Below, in pieces: positions 9,978 to 20,452 of a DNA stretch of 64,000 nt. Source of the DNA: Lepiota brunneoincarnata (lineage: Eukaryota; Basidiomycota; Agaricomycetes; Agaricales; Agaricaceae); NCBI GenBank assembly GCA_023014365.1, contig JAEBUN010000007.1:434001-498000 (forward strand), given 5' to 3'. Numbering within the stretch: position 1 is the first letter of the stretch; the number at the start of each line of letters is the position of its first letter. A program made the position numbers and the translations under genes. The notes under the pieces were generated by a model. It saw only the letters and a program-made list of their open reading frames with translations, was not told the origin of the DNA and ran no database searches.

Positions 9978-12900
9978 TCGGCGGTCCTCAGGCCTCTGCA
10001 CAGACTGAGGATTGCATTGAACTCTACTGTGCTCCAGAGAGCTTCCATCTCAATGCGTCTGCTCTTTCCGACCCAAACTCTTTTCACATTACATTAACTT
10101 CTCTCTTAGTTACTTCTTTATCTTCTGTTTCCACTTCTGTACTCTCTGCTTCGGACCTGCTTTCTACAATGGACAATGTAGTTAGTTCTGATTTCTCTTC
10201 TCTTTCTCCTTTCAAAGCTCTTGTTGATAGTGGTTCTACTCACTGTTTTGTGGACTCATCTTTTGTTCATTCTCATAGTATTCCAACCTTGTCCATCCTG
10301 GCTATTGAACTTTGGTTATTTGATGGGACCTCAAATGCCTACATTATGGAGCTTGTGCAACTGCCTGTATCTTTCCCCTCTGGTGAATCTATTATCTTGG
10401 ACACTTATGTCACCCGGCTCAACTCTTCCTGTTCTGTGGTCTTAGGACACAACTGGCTCACCCGCTACAATCCATTGATTGACTGGGCTTTGGGCAGTAT
10501 CACTTTCCAGCCATCCCTATTCAAGAATCCTGCTTCAGTCTCTACCTGCATTGCACCTGCATTGGCCCTGCCTATGGCCACCCCTGACACTCCTGACCTA
10601 GGTTCACCACCCCTGTCCGGGACCTCATCCCAATCTGTTCCTATTGCAAAACCACACATCTCCCTGATAAACGCCCCTGCCTTTATCTGTGCTACCAAGC
10701 TCCCTGGTTCCCAACAATTCTGAATCAATATCTCTGCCACCTCCATATCGGCTGCGTCCTCTTCTATCTCCAAAGACCTGGCTGGCCTCTTGTCCATCCC
10801 TGAGGAATACCATGAGTTTGCTGATGTTTTCAGTAAATCGCATGCTGACACACTCGCTCCACACCACCCTTATGACCTCCAGATTAACCTTGGGGATGGC
10901 AGTCAACCTCTGGTCGGTACCATTTACTCCCTTTCACAATCAGAGCTTGGAGCTCTATGTGATTTCATTGACAAACATTTATCTATTGGCTTCATTTGCC
11001 TCTCCACTTCTCCTCATGGAGCCCCAGTCCTCTTCATAAAGAAAAAGGACAGCTCCCTCCATTTATGTGTTGATTTTAGAGGTCTCAACCATATTACCAA
11101 GAAGGACCGTTACCCCCTTCCACTCATCTCTGACCTTTGAGACTCCCCTTGCAAAGCCTGTGTATATACCAAAATTGACCTCCGTCATGCATACCATCTA
11201 GTCCGCATTGCTGATGGCAACAAATGGAAGACCGCCTTTTGGACCCACTATGGCTCCTTCAAATGGATGGTTATGCCTTTCAGCCTCACCAATGCCCCTG
11301 CCACCTTCTAGCAGTTCTTGAACAATATATTCAAAGACATGCTCCATGTCTGCATTACTATCTATCTTGACAACATTCTGATATACTCTGACAATCATAG
11401 TATCCATTGTGACCAAGTCAAGGAGGTCCTCAAGTGGCTCCAACAACATGGTCTATACGCCCACCCCAACAAATGCCAGTTCCACTCTGACACAGTGGAA
11501 TATCTCGGCTACATTCTTTCCCCCAACGGTCTCTGAATGGACCAATCTAAGGTCAAGACCATCCAGGAGTGGCCTGAACCTAAGAAAGTCAAGGACATCC
11601 AGTTCTTCTTATGTTTCGCTAATTTCTATCATCACTTCATTCACGGTCATTCCAACATTGTTGTTCTGCTCACCTGCCTCATCCACAAAGATGTGAAATG
11701 GAATCCCACTGACAAATGCCACAAAGCCTTCAGTTCCCTGAAGGAAGCATTCATATCTGCCCCTGTCCTCACTCCTTGGGCCCCCAATGCTCAGATCATT
11801 GTTGAGACCAATGCCTCCAACTATGCCCTTGTGGCTATTCTCTCTATCATCACCAATGATGGGGAGGTTCACCCTGTTGCATTCCAGTCCCACACCTTTA
11901 ACATGGCTGAACTTAATTATGACACCCACGACAAGGAACTCCTGGTGATATTCAAGGCTTTTCATATCTGGCAGCACTATCTTGAGGGTGCCCCTCTTAC
12001 TATTGATGTAGTCACCGACCACAAAAACCTCGAATACTTCTGCACCACCAAAATCCTTACTCACTGCCAAGCTCATTGGTCCAAGTTCCTGTCCCAATTC
12101 TACCTTGTCATCCAGTTCTGACCCGGCCACCTCGGCACCAAGCCTGATGCCCTAACTAGACAATGGGACATCTACCCTAAAGGGGGGAATAGCAACTATG
12201 CATCAGTCAACCTGCACAACTTCCGGCCTGTGTTCACTCATGAACAGCTTGCAGCCTCCATCCGTGCCACCACTCTTTATGCCCCTTCCCTTCGTGCAGC
12301 TGTAGTCATGGATCTTGACCAGCTACACTGCAATATCCTCACCGCTCTACCAGTGGATCTGACTGCCTCCGCCTATCTTGCTAGCCCAGAGGGCCATTGG
12401 TCAGTTAATGACAAAGGTTTCCTCCTCCTAGACGACAGAATCTACATCCCTAATGCTGACAATCTCCAACTTTGGGTCCTCCAGTACAAGCACAATCATG
12501 TCCTAGCCGGCCACTTTGGTCAGAATAAAACGCTGGAACTCATCCAGCACGAATACACCTGGCCTAGTGTCCACACCTTCATCAAGGATTTCTGTAAGTC
12601 TTGTGTCATCTGTATGAGGTCTAAACCCCAGCGCCACCACCCCTACGGTCTCCTCAAGCAACTCCCCATCCCCAAATGACCTTGGAATCCAATCTCTATG
12701 GACTTCATTGAAAGACTCCCTGCCTCCTCCAGCTACGATGCCATCCTAGTAATAGTCAACAGACTCACCAAACAATCCTTATTCATCCCAACTTATGATA
12801 CCGTCACCTCCTCCGACCTTGCCTGCCTATTTGTCCTCCACATCTTCTCCAAGCATGGTGTACCTGAACAGGTTACCTCTGACCGCAGCTCTGAATTTGT

Positions 12901-13776
12901 CTCTCACTTCTTCCACTCATTGGGACAAGCCCTCGACATGAAACTACACTTCACTTCAGGCTACCACCCAGAAGGTGACAGACAGACAGAATGCACCAAC
13001 CAGACCCTGGAACAATATCTCCAGGTCTATTGTAACTACCAACAGGACAATTGGTCCAAATTACTACCACTAGCTGAGTTTGCTTACAACAATGCTCCTA
13101 GTGCCACCACCAGTATCTCCCTGTTCTTTGCTAATAAAGGATACTATCCAAACATTACAGTTCATCCTGACCACAACCTCACCTCCGCTCAGGCCCACTA
13201 TTTGCAGTTGATCTTGACGACCTACATACCACCTTGAAGTCGGAAATAGCGTTAGCCCAGCAACAATACCAGACCTCTGCTGACACCCACTGTGTCCCAG
13301 CTCCAGACTTCAAGGTTGGGCAAAAAGTGTTCATTAAAGCTCAGTTCTTCCGCACCACCTGTCCCTCCAAAAAACTCTCCAAAAAGTTCCTTGGACCCTA
13401 TGAGATCATTGCCCAAGCAAGTACCCACTCCTTCACCCTCTGACTCCCCAACTCCATGCATGGAGTACACCTAGTTTTCCATGTTTCTATGCTTGAACTG
13501 GTCACACCTAATACCATACTCACCCAATTGGACCTGCCACCTGTGTCAGTTTCTATTGACAGCAAACCTGAATACGAGATTGCTTGCATCATTGACTCAA
13601 AGATTGATTGGCACTGTGCATACAAACTCCTCTACAAAGTCTTTTGGTTATGTTATGAAGACACCGAAGAAGAGTCTTTGTGGTTACCAGCTACCAAACT
13701 TGAACATGCCATAGATCTAGTAGAGGCTTTCCATTCCTCTTACCCTGCTAAGCCTGGCCCCCTCCATTCACTCTGA
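9975..13776 (+). pseudogene. pol of gypsy-2a (broken)
   Basis: Protease (ALVDSGSTHCFVD near 10220), RT, RNase H (around 11800-12060), integrase HHCC (12490-12620), integrase core and the C-terminal chromodomain region (up to 13776) are all recognisable by comparison with the intact copy at 30696-34499. Nonsense codons break it into at least eight frames. The RT catalytic box has changed from YLDD to YLDN at about 11367-11378, so even the local fold is disabled. The internal polypurine copy CCCTAAAGGGGGG is retained at 12175-12187. Confidence 0.87.
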
Positions 13777-13853
13777 GTTTTCCACTGATCACCCATCACA
13801 CCAAGAAACAACAAGATTTATCAAAAAAAAAAACTACACAAACTACTACCAAA

Positions 13854-14629
13854 TTACTTATCATCTCCAGAGGGGCCAGGCAACTGTGCAGCATCATCTT
13901 CCATTAAGCCCCGCACCTCCTCCTCTGAGGTGGCCCTGACACTCTCCTCCAAACCCTCCATCTCTGTAACATTTCCACTTGACCAATTATAATCCACCTG
14001 CACCTCCCAATGCTGCAGTTGCTCATAATGGCCCACCACCTGCTCCACCTTGTCCACCTTCTCCCCCAATCAAGCGATGGACTGCTCAAGTTGTACCTCC
14101 AGGATGTTGACCTTCTTGATGGTCTCCTGGTGCTTTTCCTCAATGAGCCGTTTCAACTCTACAACACCCACTGATTAGTGTACATCACAATACAGGACTC
14201 CTCACTTACCCTCAAACTGTTGGCCTGACAACCTGCCAGTCCCGCTCAGCTCTGTCTCCTCTTGGCTTCCACATCATTTCTTCATTTTACTACACCGACA
14301 GCAACTCCTGGTGTTACTAAACCCCTATCAGTATGTATCCCAGAAAACTTTCAAAAATGACTCACTTGCCAGCGACCTCACACTGGACCCCATCTCACTT
14401 GCACCTCCAGCAGGGGTTCTCACCCCCAAATATGTTTGCATGGCCCTGTCGCGGGGCTGCCCTTGCCCTTGCTTTTCCCTTACCCCCTGTGTCCCTGGAG
14501 TCCTCTTTGCTCCTCCTCTTCCAACCTCTCGATTTCCAGCTGTTCCTGCTCCTCTCACTCAGCCTTCTCCCTCAGCAGTTGCACCTTGTGCTCTGTGGCA
14601 GTCAGTTGCCAGGATGGTTGTCTGCTCAT
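13854..14629 (-). pseudogene. Antisense accessory gene of gypsy-2a (decayed)
   Basis: This is the minus-strand counterpart of the gene at 41704-42789. The ATG is at 14627-14629 with a TATAAAAA-type box upstream (about 14678-14686). The first codons (MSRQPSWQLTA) match, but a TGA appears after about 20 codons. The C-terminal coiled-coil and acidic tail remain open as a 71-codon frame (13854-14069). Its presence in this old copy shows that the antisense gene and its promoter box are an ancestral part of the family. Confidence 0.8.
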
Positions 14630-14761
14630 GGGAGTATGGGGTTAAGTTGTGCTCTCCCAACTTGAACCAGTTCACCTGTTTTTATACCCCAGCAGAGTTT
14701 TCTGATGGGCCCTGGTCTAGACCACCTAAGGCCTTGAGGCTTGGCCCTAAAGGGGGGGCAC

Positions 14762-16722
14762 TGTCATATCCATGCCAAACCCAGAGCTTAACCATTATAC
14801 TTCAGCTTCTTGACTCCATGTGTGCTCCACATAACAACCCTCTGCCCTCTGACTTGGCTCCAACTTGCTCCGACCATAACCCATTGCCCCGATCATGCAA
14901 CCATCTCTGCACATGCCATGGTCACCTGACCCTCGGTGCTACTTTCCAGTTCTCCATTCTCCATCCATAACCAAGAGATGTTATCAGTCTCCATACCTGT
15001 ACCAGTCTCCATTCCATTTGTAATCCATTTGTAATCCGTTTGTAACCATATCAGTCTCCACTTCACTCCGTCTGTAGTCAGTACAAGTCATAGTTCATAA
15101 GACCAGTAGTATATATACCATAGGTACTTGGCTTGTACTCCTCAGTCTGATAATTGAATTGAGCAGTGGACCAGCTCCCTATTCTATATCCTCCTCTCTC
15201 TGCCTCACTCCGCTTTGGCCCTGACCTCCTGAAATACGGACTCAGACAGTAGGAGGGCACAGCACATAAGCTGAGGCCACAAGTCCAACCCCCCACCTGA
15301 AGTACTCTGCCTCGGTCCTGAAGTCTATGTACTGACTTTGCCCAGTCCCCTGGTAATATGCCGATTTCACAACTATACATGAATTCCATACTCCGGAACA
15401 ATTCTCTACATAGAATCATTGGCTATATCATTAAAGAACCCTATAGAGGATTGGTACTATGTCCCATAGTAGCCAGTTTGACTGAACTGAGGATATTCGA
15501 GCCTCGGGAGTGTTCAAACCAGCTCATTATCACTAAGCTTAGTGAACCAAGCTATCAGAACGCTCTCCGGAGGGATTCCGGACTTTACATAGCCTATCGA
15601 GTATACTCTGGTCGCATCAAGGGACCTTACAAGCAGTTTTCTGATGAACTCAGATTTGTTGGAACCTAAAGAATGTACATAGCAGCTGTCGCAGGGGTAT
15701 TACACCCATAGCGAGCCCAATAATGATGACTGGACCATGGAACGGAATGTCCAATGTTCGGGAGGTGACACCCGATGCCCAAAACCCTAGACATATCAAA
15801 GACTCATAATTAATGAGTGCTTTGTGGGTCCCGGCACCTTGGCATACTGCCTGACTGAGATTAATTACAACAGATCAAGGGATTGTACATATGCCATACA
15901 TTCTGATCATAATTGATCCAGAGGCTTAATGTGCTCATGTGGATGCAGAATAATGCAGATGAGCACAGAACACGTCTGGCTGGATTGCCATTTGTCAATC
16001 AGAGAAAAACCCGTAACCCAGGGCAAGGTAGAAATGCTGCCGAACCTTCCAAAATATTCTGCAGTACCTGTAACAATTAAGCTTATTGTTTTCTATTTCA
16101 TATTTACTATCTCTCGCATGTATCTAAACAATATAAATACGGTTGCGCTTGTTCGTGGAGAAGCAAGAAGTCTCACCCCCACTTCCACATGCAAGTCTGT
16201 GAACTGTGATCAAGAACAGTTTCAGAGGACTATTTAGTGTGCGTCGTTAAGTGTGATTTCTTTGGTCATCGACCAACCCAGAGACAGAGACAGAGAACAG
16301 AGTACAGAGTTTAGAGTTCCAGAGTGCTAGAGACAGAGACAGAGACAGAGAACAGAGTTCAGAGACCAGAGATCAGAGACTAGAGACCCCATGCTTTGAA
16401 TTGACAGGGATTGTCCTTTCACTGTTGCACCATATGGCTAAGATAACTTCAACGGCTGTTTGTTAACCTCTAAAAACACTATTCTCTTGAATTTTGCTGT
16501 CAGAATGCACCCCCAGAACACCCTAAAAGACGAAACTGTTCATTATCTATCTCATACTACTTGTATTAACTTAAGCTTATTGAATTTCGACTAAGCTTAG
16601 TGAGAACAAGCCATTTATCTATATTAAAACCCATGAACGTTTCCACCTTTTCACTGGTTACCTTATATCAAGGATACCATTCCGACCCTCCACTTCAGTC
16701 CCAATCCGCACTGGCTCTAACA
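14762..16722 (+). repeat. 3' LTR of gypsy-2a, split by E3a
   Basis: The LTR runs 14762-15353 and resumes at 16658-16722, ending CTCTAACA and followed by the target duplication GAGGC. It is preceded by the polypurine tract AAAGGGGGGGCAC. The interruption is the 1.3-kb element E3a. Confidence 0.9.
15354..16653 (+). mobile_element. E3a: 1.3-kb TG...CA element, probable solo LTR of an unseen family
   Basis: A 1300-bp insert in the gypsy-2a LTR is flanked by CTGG on both sides (15350-15353, 16654-16657). The same unit, 1308 bp, sits at 50410-51717 with a different 4-bp repeat, so the ends are well defined: the complete copy starts TGATACGCC, and both end CTTTTCA or CCTTTTCA. It has a TATA-like ATATAAATAC (16131-16140), a CAGAGA-type microsatellite (about 16275-16385), and AAGCTTAGTG palindromes. 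No transposase or RT is present. A long solo LTR fits the TG/CA ends best. A non-autonomous element is the alternative. Confidence 0.6.
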
Positions 16723-16727
16723 GAGGC

Positions 16728-17067
16728 TTCCTGAGGGAGTCCAACAGGGGGAGGAAGTTCCTACCCCAATACAAGGGCAAGCAAAACATATTCACCCACT
16801 TGTCAATGCACCCTCTCATGACCTCAGCCCAGAGAGAGTTGATAGTAGTTGCTGGGTGAACACCCAGCAAGACACAAAGTTCCTTCACCATTGCAACAGT
16901 GTCGGAGTGAAGCTCTGCAACAGAGCCCGAGGGCACCTGCCAGAAAGTGATGGTCCGCTGGGCCTTGGCAGACAACCAGTGGTCCAGAGACTGGCATACA
17001 TCCAGGGAATGAGCCTGGCCAGCATGCACAGAAGGGTCCACAGCTCCATGGGCTCCGCCCACAGAGC
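16728..17067 (-). pseudogene. L3 RNase H-like fragment
   Basis: On the minus strand it reads AVDPSVHAGQAHSLDVC, VTFWQVP-type and WVNMFCLPLYWGRNFL blocks, the RNase H-like to C-terminal part of the LINE ORF2, interrupted to the left by gypsy-2a. On its 5' side it joins abruptly to the leader sequence at about 17067 (CTCCTTGGATGGG in sense orientation). Confidence 0.78.
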
Positions 17068-17418
17068 CCCATCCAAGGAGTCTCTTGCAGGCAAACTCCA
17101 TGTAATCCCAACATGGTCTGCTTGGCATGAGATGAGTGCTACAGTGCCCATTACCCCCATGCCAGACTGAGCTTTACTTGCCATAGACACAGGCAGGGGC
17201 CTCCCCTATAGGTGGTGTGCCCAGGGGCATGGGATGGCACACTAACAGCCTCCCTAATTGGTGCAGCACTAAAGCCAATGGGCCAGACTTACATAAGGTG
17301 GTACAAAAACACGGAACATCCCAAACCCATTGCCCTTCCAACTAGGTAATCCCTGGAGTAGCAGGTTGGTGCGAAGCCTTCCTAAAGGGTGGACAGGGTG
17401 GGCTAAACTCTGTCACTC
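17068..17418 (-). other. LINE 5' leader segment of L3
   Basis: This is non-coding-looking sequence homologous to 668-951 and to the part of the leader before 58929, read on the minus strand. No domain or clear ORF was found. It is the leader half of the leader-body join discussed in the findings, and it is cut at its 5' side by the L4 tail. Confidence 0.75.
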
Positions 17419-17515
17419 TTTTTTTTTTTTTTTAAAAAAATCAACAATTTATAATGTGGTGCCCAAACACAGTCCACATGCACTAACTACAACAAAGTAA
17501 CTAGTACATGGTATA

Positions 17516-17572
17516 CAGTCAACATGATAACTTTTACCAATTAGCAGAATATATTCCACTAAATGTTCTCTG
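17516..17572. mobile_element. 57-bp TA-flanked insert with short inverted ends (MITE-like)
   Basis: All other LINE 3' UTR copies read GGTATAACTACC here. L4 has 57 extra bp between TA and TA. The ends are CAGTCAACAT (17516-17525) and the complement of CAGAGAACAT (17563-17572), matching at 8 of 10 positions. TA duplication and CAGT ends are typical of Tc1/mariner-type elements. The unit is very short, and no second copy is present in the window. Confidence 0.45.
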
Positions 17573-18027
17573 TAACTACCAATGAAGGTAGGGGAGAAAG
17601 CCCTGCTGGCTTGAAAGGCTACACTCTGTAAAGAAGTGTGCATGGGTGAAGAGTTCACTACCCTGACAAAAACCAGGGCATGATAGACAAGGGGTGGATA
17701 GGGCCAACAGGTCCCCCCCCCCAAAGGGGGTTAGGAGTCAGTTCTCTGCAGATCCCTACACCCTGCAGACTAAGGCTCTAAGAGCTTTGGGTCCCTGCCC
17801 AATCAGGCATTAGGAGTCAATTCTCCATAAATTGCTACACCCCACCTGAGAGTGAGGGGCGAATAACTGTTGGCTCCTCAAGGCTGAAGCCTGTGAGGGG
17901 GGAACAACCCAAAGGCCCTCCCCAGCTATCCCACTCCCTCAGGGGGGCAGGATTGGAATGAAAACACAGAGGGATTGCATTCCAGAAAGCCCAGAAGGGC
18001 ATCGAGATTGCAGGGTAAGCTGCCACA

Positions 18028-19662
18028 TCACGTATACTTTGGACAGGAAGTGAGTATGTGAGTGTGGGTCTCAAGCCACAACCCACAAGGGCAGGAGTGA
18101 TCCTCCTGGGGATGGAATCTAGCATGGTACTCCCCAATAGGGGCATGACTGAGTATAGTGCAGACTGCCCACACTGAGCCAGTGATAGACATCCAAGGAC
18201 TGATTTCCCAGAGCCAAGTACCTCCAGAGAGGTACAAGGGTTGGAGAGGCTTCCTGAGGGAGTCCAACAGGGGGAGGAAATTCCTACCCTGATACAAGGG
18301 TGAGCAAAACATATTCACCCACTTGTCAATGCACCCTCTCATGACCTCAGCCCAGAGAGAGTCGATAGTAGTCACCAGGTGAATACCCAGTGAGACATGA
18401 AGCTCCTTCACCATTGCAACAGCGTCAGAGTGAAGTTCTGCAACAGAGCCCAAAGGCACCTGCCAGAAGGTAACAGTCCGCTGGGCCTTGGCAGATAACC
18501 AGCAATCCAGAGACTGACACACCTCCAGGGAATGAATGAGCCTGGCCAGCATGAACAGAAGGATCCACAGCTCCTGCAGAGCTGGTGTAGATAAAGGTGT
18601 GATCAGTTTCAGCATGGTCCAAGACCATGCCTACTCCTAATCAAATGGAGTGGAGCTCCACATCAGCAAGCAGAACTCTTCCTATGGCCTGCCTGGCCTC
18701 ACTGACCAAGTGCCTGCCTGCAAACACACAAGCTGCCAAAATGGCCTGCAGTCTCCTGCACGGCAGCTAGTGGGCACCAGCTGCTATACAAGCAGACAAT
18801 GGGTCAGCCTGTGCCCTCCGAATTGAGGAGTGCAGTCCGTCAAGATGCCATTGCTTCGAATCCCCCTCTGGATCAATGGTGTAAAGCATGAATTTGATCC
18901 ACTCCAAAAAGTGGTCCAAAAGATAGAGACCTGGCCTGTTCTCATCTGTGAATGGAGAGAATGGCTCAGTAAGCTGCAAAAGCACATTCTGCACTTCCAT
19001 GAGAGCACTCTTCACCTTGGGCCAAAGTGTGGGGGTGAGAGACAAAATAGAGCGAGGGTGCTCTGGGGAGCTCCCTCTGAACTCATGGCCCAGCAAGGGC
19101 CAAAGTGGATGATTTGCTGCAAGAGTGGCAACCCAGAATACCATTTGGGAGGCAAATTTCTTGAGATGCAACTGGAAGGGTACATGTGAAAAGCACTGAC
19201 AATCCAGTTAGCAGCATGCTGCTGCATGGAGTTGAACATCTTGAGGATCCCCTTGTTATGGATACCCTTGTGATACCACATGTGGAACCCATACATGGCT
19301 ATAGGAACCATGCAGGACCGGTAAAGGAGGCACTTCTGGTCAGGAAGCAAACCCCGGGTTGAATTACCAAGCATCTCCATCACACCAACTGTGGAGAAAG
19401 CCTTGGTAGAATAGTAGCAGACATGCTTGCAGAAAGTGAGAGCACAGTCGAAATAGAAACCCAAGTACTGCCAAAATGGCTTGTGTCTCAGAGGGGTATC
19501 CCCCATATACGGATGGAAGCCCAGGTCAATGGGCAGGTTGGCATCCCTTGAGTTGTGAGAGAAGTGAAAGACCTTGGACTTGGTATGCTCAAGCATGAGG
19601 CCAAAAGAATCAAAGAGCCTATGCACACAGCAGTAAGCCACCTGCAGGGCAGTAACATTGTC
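18028..19662 (-). pseudogene. L4 ORF2: RT to RNase H-like and CCHC parts
   Basis: Three minus-strand frames together give the RT region from the LEHTKSEVFHFSH block (19012-19662) through YRSCMVPIAMYGFHMWYH, then the connection (18767-19171) and the RNase H-like and C-terminal part (18028-18615), which ends near the Cys/His motif. Stops and frameshifts separate them. Gypsy-1a interrupts the RT at 19663, just after DNVTALQ. Confidence 0.8.
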
Positions 19663-20081
19663 TGTTATCAGAAGTCCCCTTAAACTCCCCTTATCAGAAG
19701 CCTCACCGGAAGGAACTCTTATCAGAAGCACCCAAGTAATATAAATAGATAGAAGACCTGTCATCCTGAAACCATCAGAAGAACTATCAGAACAATCTAT
19801 ACTTAGATAGATAAGGATATGACTCACTTACCTGGGTCCAGACATATATAGTAGGAGCACAGCCACACATAGTAGTATATAAGGATACTGTACCATACCC
19901 TTGTATCCTTATCTTAGTGTTATACAGTTCTTGCCTCCTATACCTCTTTGCCCTTAAAACCGGCTGGACTATAGTGCTCCGTCGTCTCTAAGTCACGCCT
20001 AGTAGGACAAGACCAAGTCTGTATAGACATCTTGCCACGAACGCCATGCTACTCAAGAGCGAACCCCTAACCCGGGTAACA
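19663..20081 (+). repeat. 5' LTR of gypsy-1a (419 bp)
   Basis: TGTTATC...GGTAACA. Its upstream half differs from the 384-387 bp LTRs at 276-662 and in gypsy-1b, while the downstream half (from about 19830) is shared, so these are two LTR subfamilies. Confidence 0.95.
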
Positions 20082-20094
20082 AAACACTAAGATA
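19876..20094 (+). promoter_or_regulatory. Promoter and self-primer pair of gypsy-1a
   Basis: A TATA box, TATATAA, is at 19876-19882. About 34 bp downstream lies TATCTTAGTGTT (19910-19921), the predicted mRNA 5' end. Its exact reverse complement AACACTAAGATA occurs at 20083-20094, directly after the LTR, where a primer binding site must be. This 12-nt match is the known Tf1/sushi self-priming arrangement, in which the mRNA 5' end folds back to prime minus-strand DNA. The same pair is in copy b (54888-54899 and 54717-54728). Confidence 0.8.
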
Positions 20095-20110
20095 CTCTGC
20101 TGCTTATCTC

Positions 20111-20440
20111 TTGCTCGCCCTCTACTCTGCTCTGCTTTGCCGACGTACTGAACGCGTCGAGGTACCCTGGTCGTTCAAAACGACGTACGAAAGAAAACCA
20201 CCTCTCTGTGTAGCCATCGCTACGTCCCTCAACCTCTCCCCGCCAGACGACCTGGCTTACCTACTCATCTTCGTCTTCACCTCTACCGCCACCCTCATCG
20301 CCTATCGAATCATCACCTTAGAACTCGAACGTATCACGTGCCCCTGTCACTGTTGCGTCATCAGATCGCGGAATCTATACTCAGGGATATCCATAATCGC
20401 CACCCAATTCTTCATACTTCTAGCGATAATCGATCGCTAG
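20111..20440 (+). CDS. Small conserved ORF upstream of gag (109 aa), unknown function
   Basis: This open frame ends only 12 nt before the gag ATG. The encoded protein has a Ser/Leu-rich start, then hydrophobic stretches around residues 52-71 (LAYLLIFVFTSTATLIAYRI) and 94-106 (ISIIATQFFILLA), so one or two membrane segments are possible. The same 109-codon frame is open in the diverged copy b (54371-54700), even though gag and pol there are riddled with stops. Whether it is translated is unknown; it could also act as an upstream ORF that controls gag translation. I do not recognise a domain. Confidence 0.4.
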   Translation: MLALYSALLCRRTERVEVPWSFKTTYERKPPLCVAIATSLNLSPPDDLAYLLIFVFTSTATLIAYRIITLELERITCPCHCCVIRSRNLYSGISIIATQFFILLAIIDR

Positions 20441-20452
20441 ACAAATATCACC

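Larger units (their letters stand above)
7867..16722 (+). mobile_element. Gypsy-2 copy a: complete but decayed Ty3/gypsy chromovirus
   Basis: LTRs are at 7867-8523 and 14762-16722 (the latter split by E3a). The target duplication is GAGGC (7862-7866, 16723-16727). It has the same gene order as intact copy b: gag, pol, antisense ORF, polypurine tract. Almost every difference from copy b is CG to TG or CA, including many CGA-to-TGA stops, so this is an old CpG-decayed copy. The self-priming pair is preserved: AGTCTGATAAT at 8249-8259 in the LTR and ATTATCAGACT at 8526-8536. Confidence 0.93.
7172..17418 (-). mobile_element. LINE L3: minus-strand LINE, split by gypsy-2a
   Basis: The poly-T tail (7172-7190, one C interruption) and the 3' UTR plus the C-terminal end of ORF2 occupy 7172-7866. 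The element resumes after gypsy-2a at 16728 with an RNase H-like segment (to about 17067), then joins directly to the 5' leader (17068-17418). The whole endonuclease-RT region is therefore absent. The uninterrupted relative near 3560 reads across the gypsy-2a insertion site. The right end is covered by the poly-T of L4 at 17419. Confidence 0.82.

Noticed and set aside
15358..15669. 103-codon ORF in E3a, also open in E3b
   Set aside because: The two copies are too similar at the DNA level to tell coding from chance. It lies in what is probably LTR sequence and has no recognisable domain.
16275..16385. CAGAGA-type tandem repeats as a CRISPR-like array
   Set aside because: Units are 5-7 bp without spacers. 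It is a simple microsatellite inside E3, also seen at about 51335-51450.
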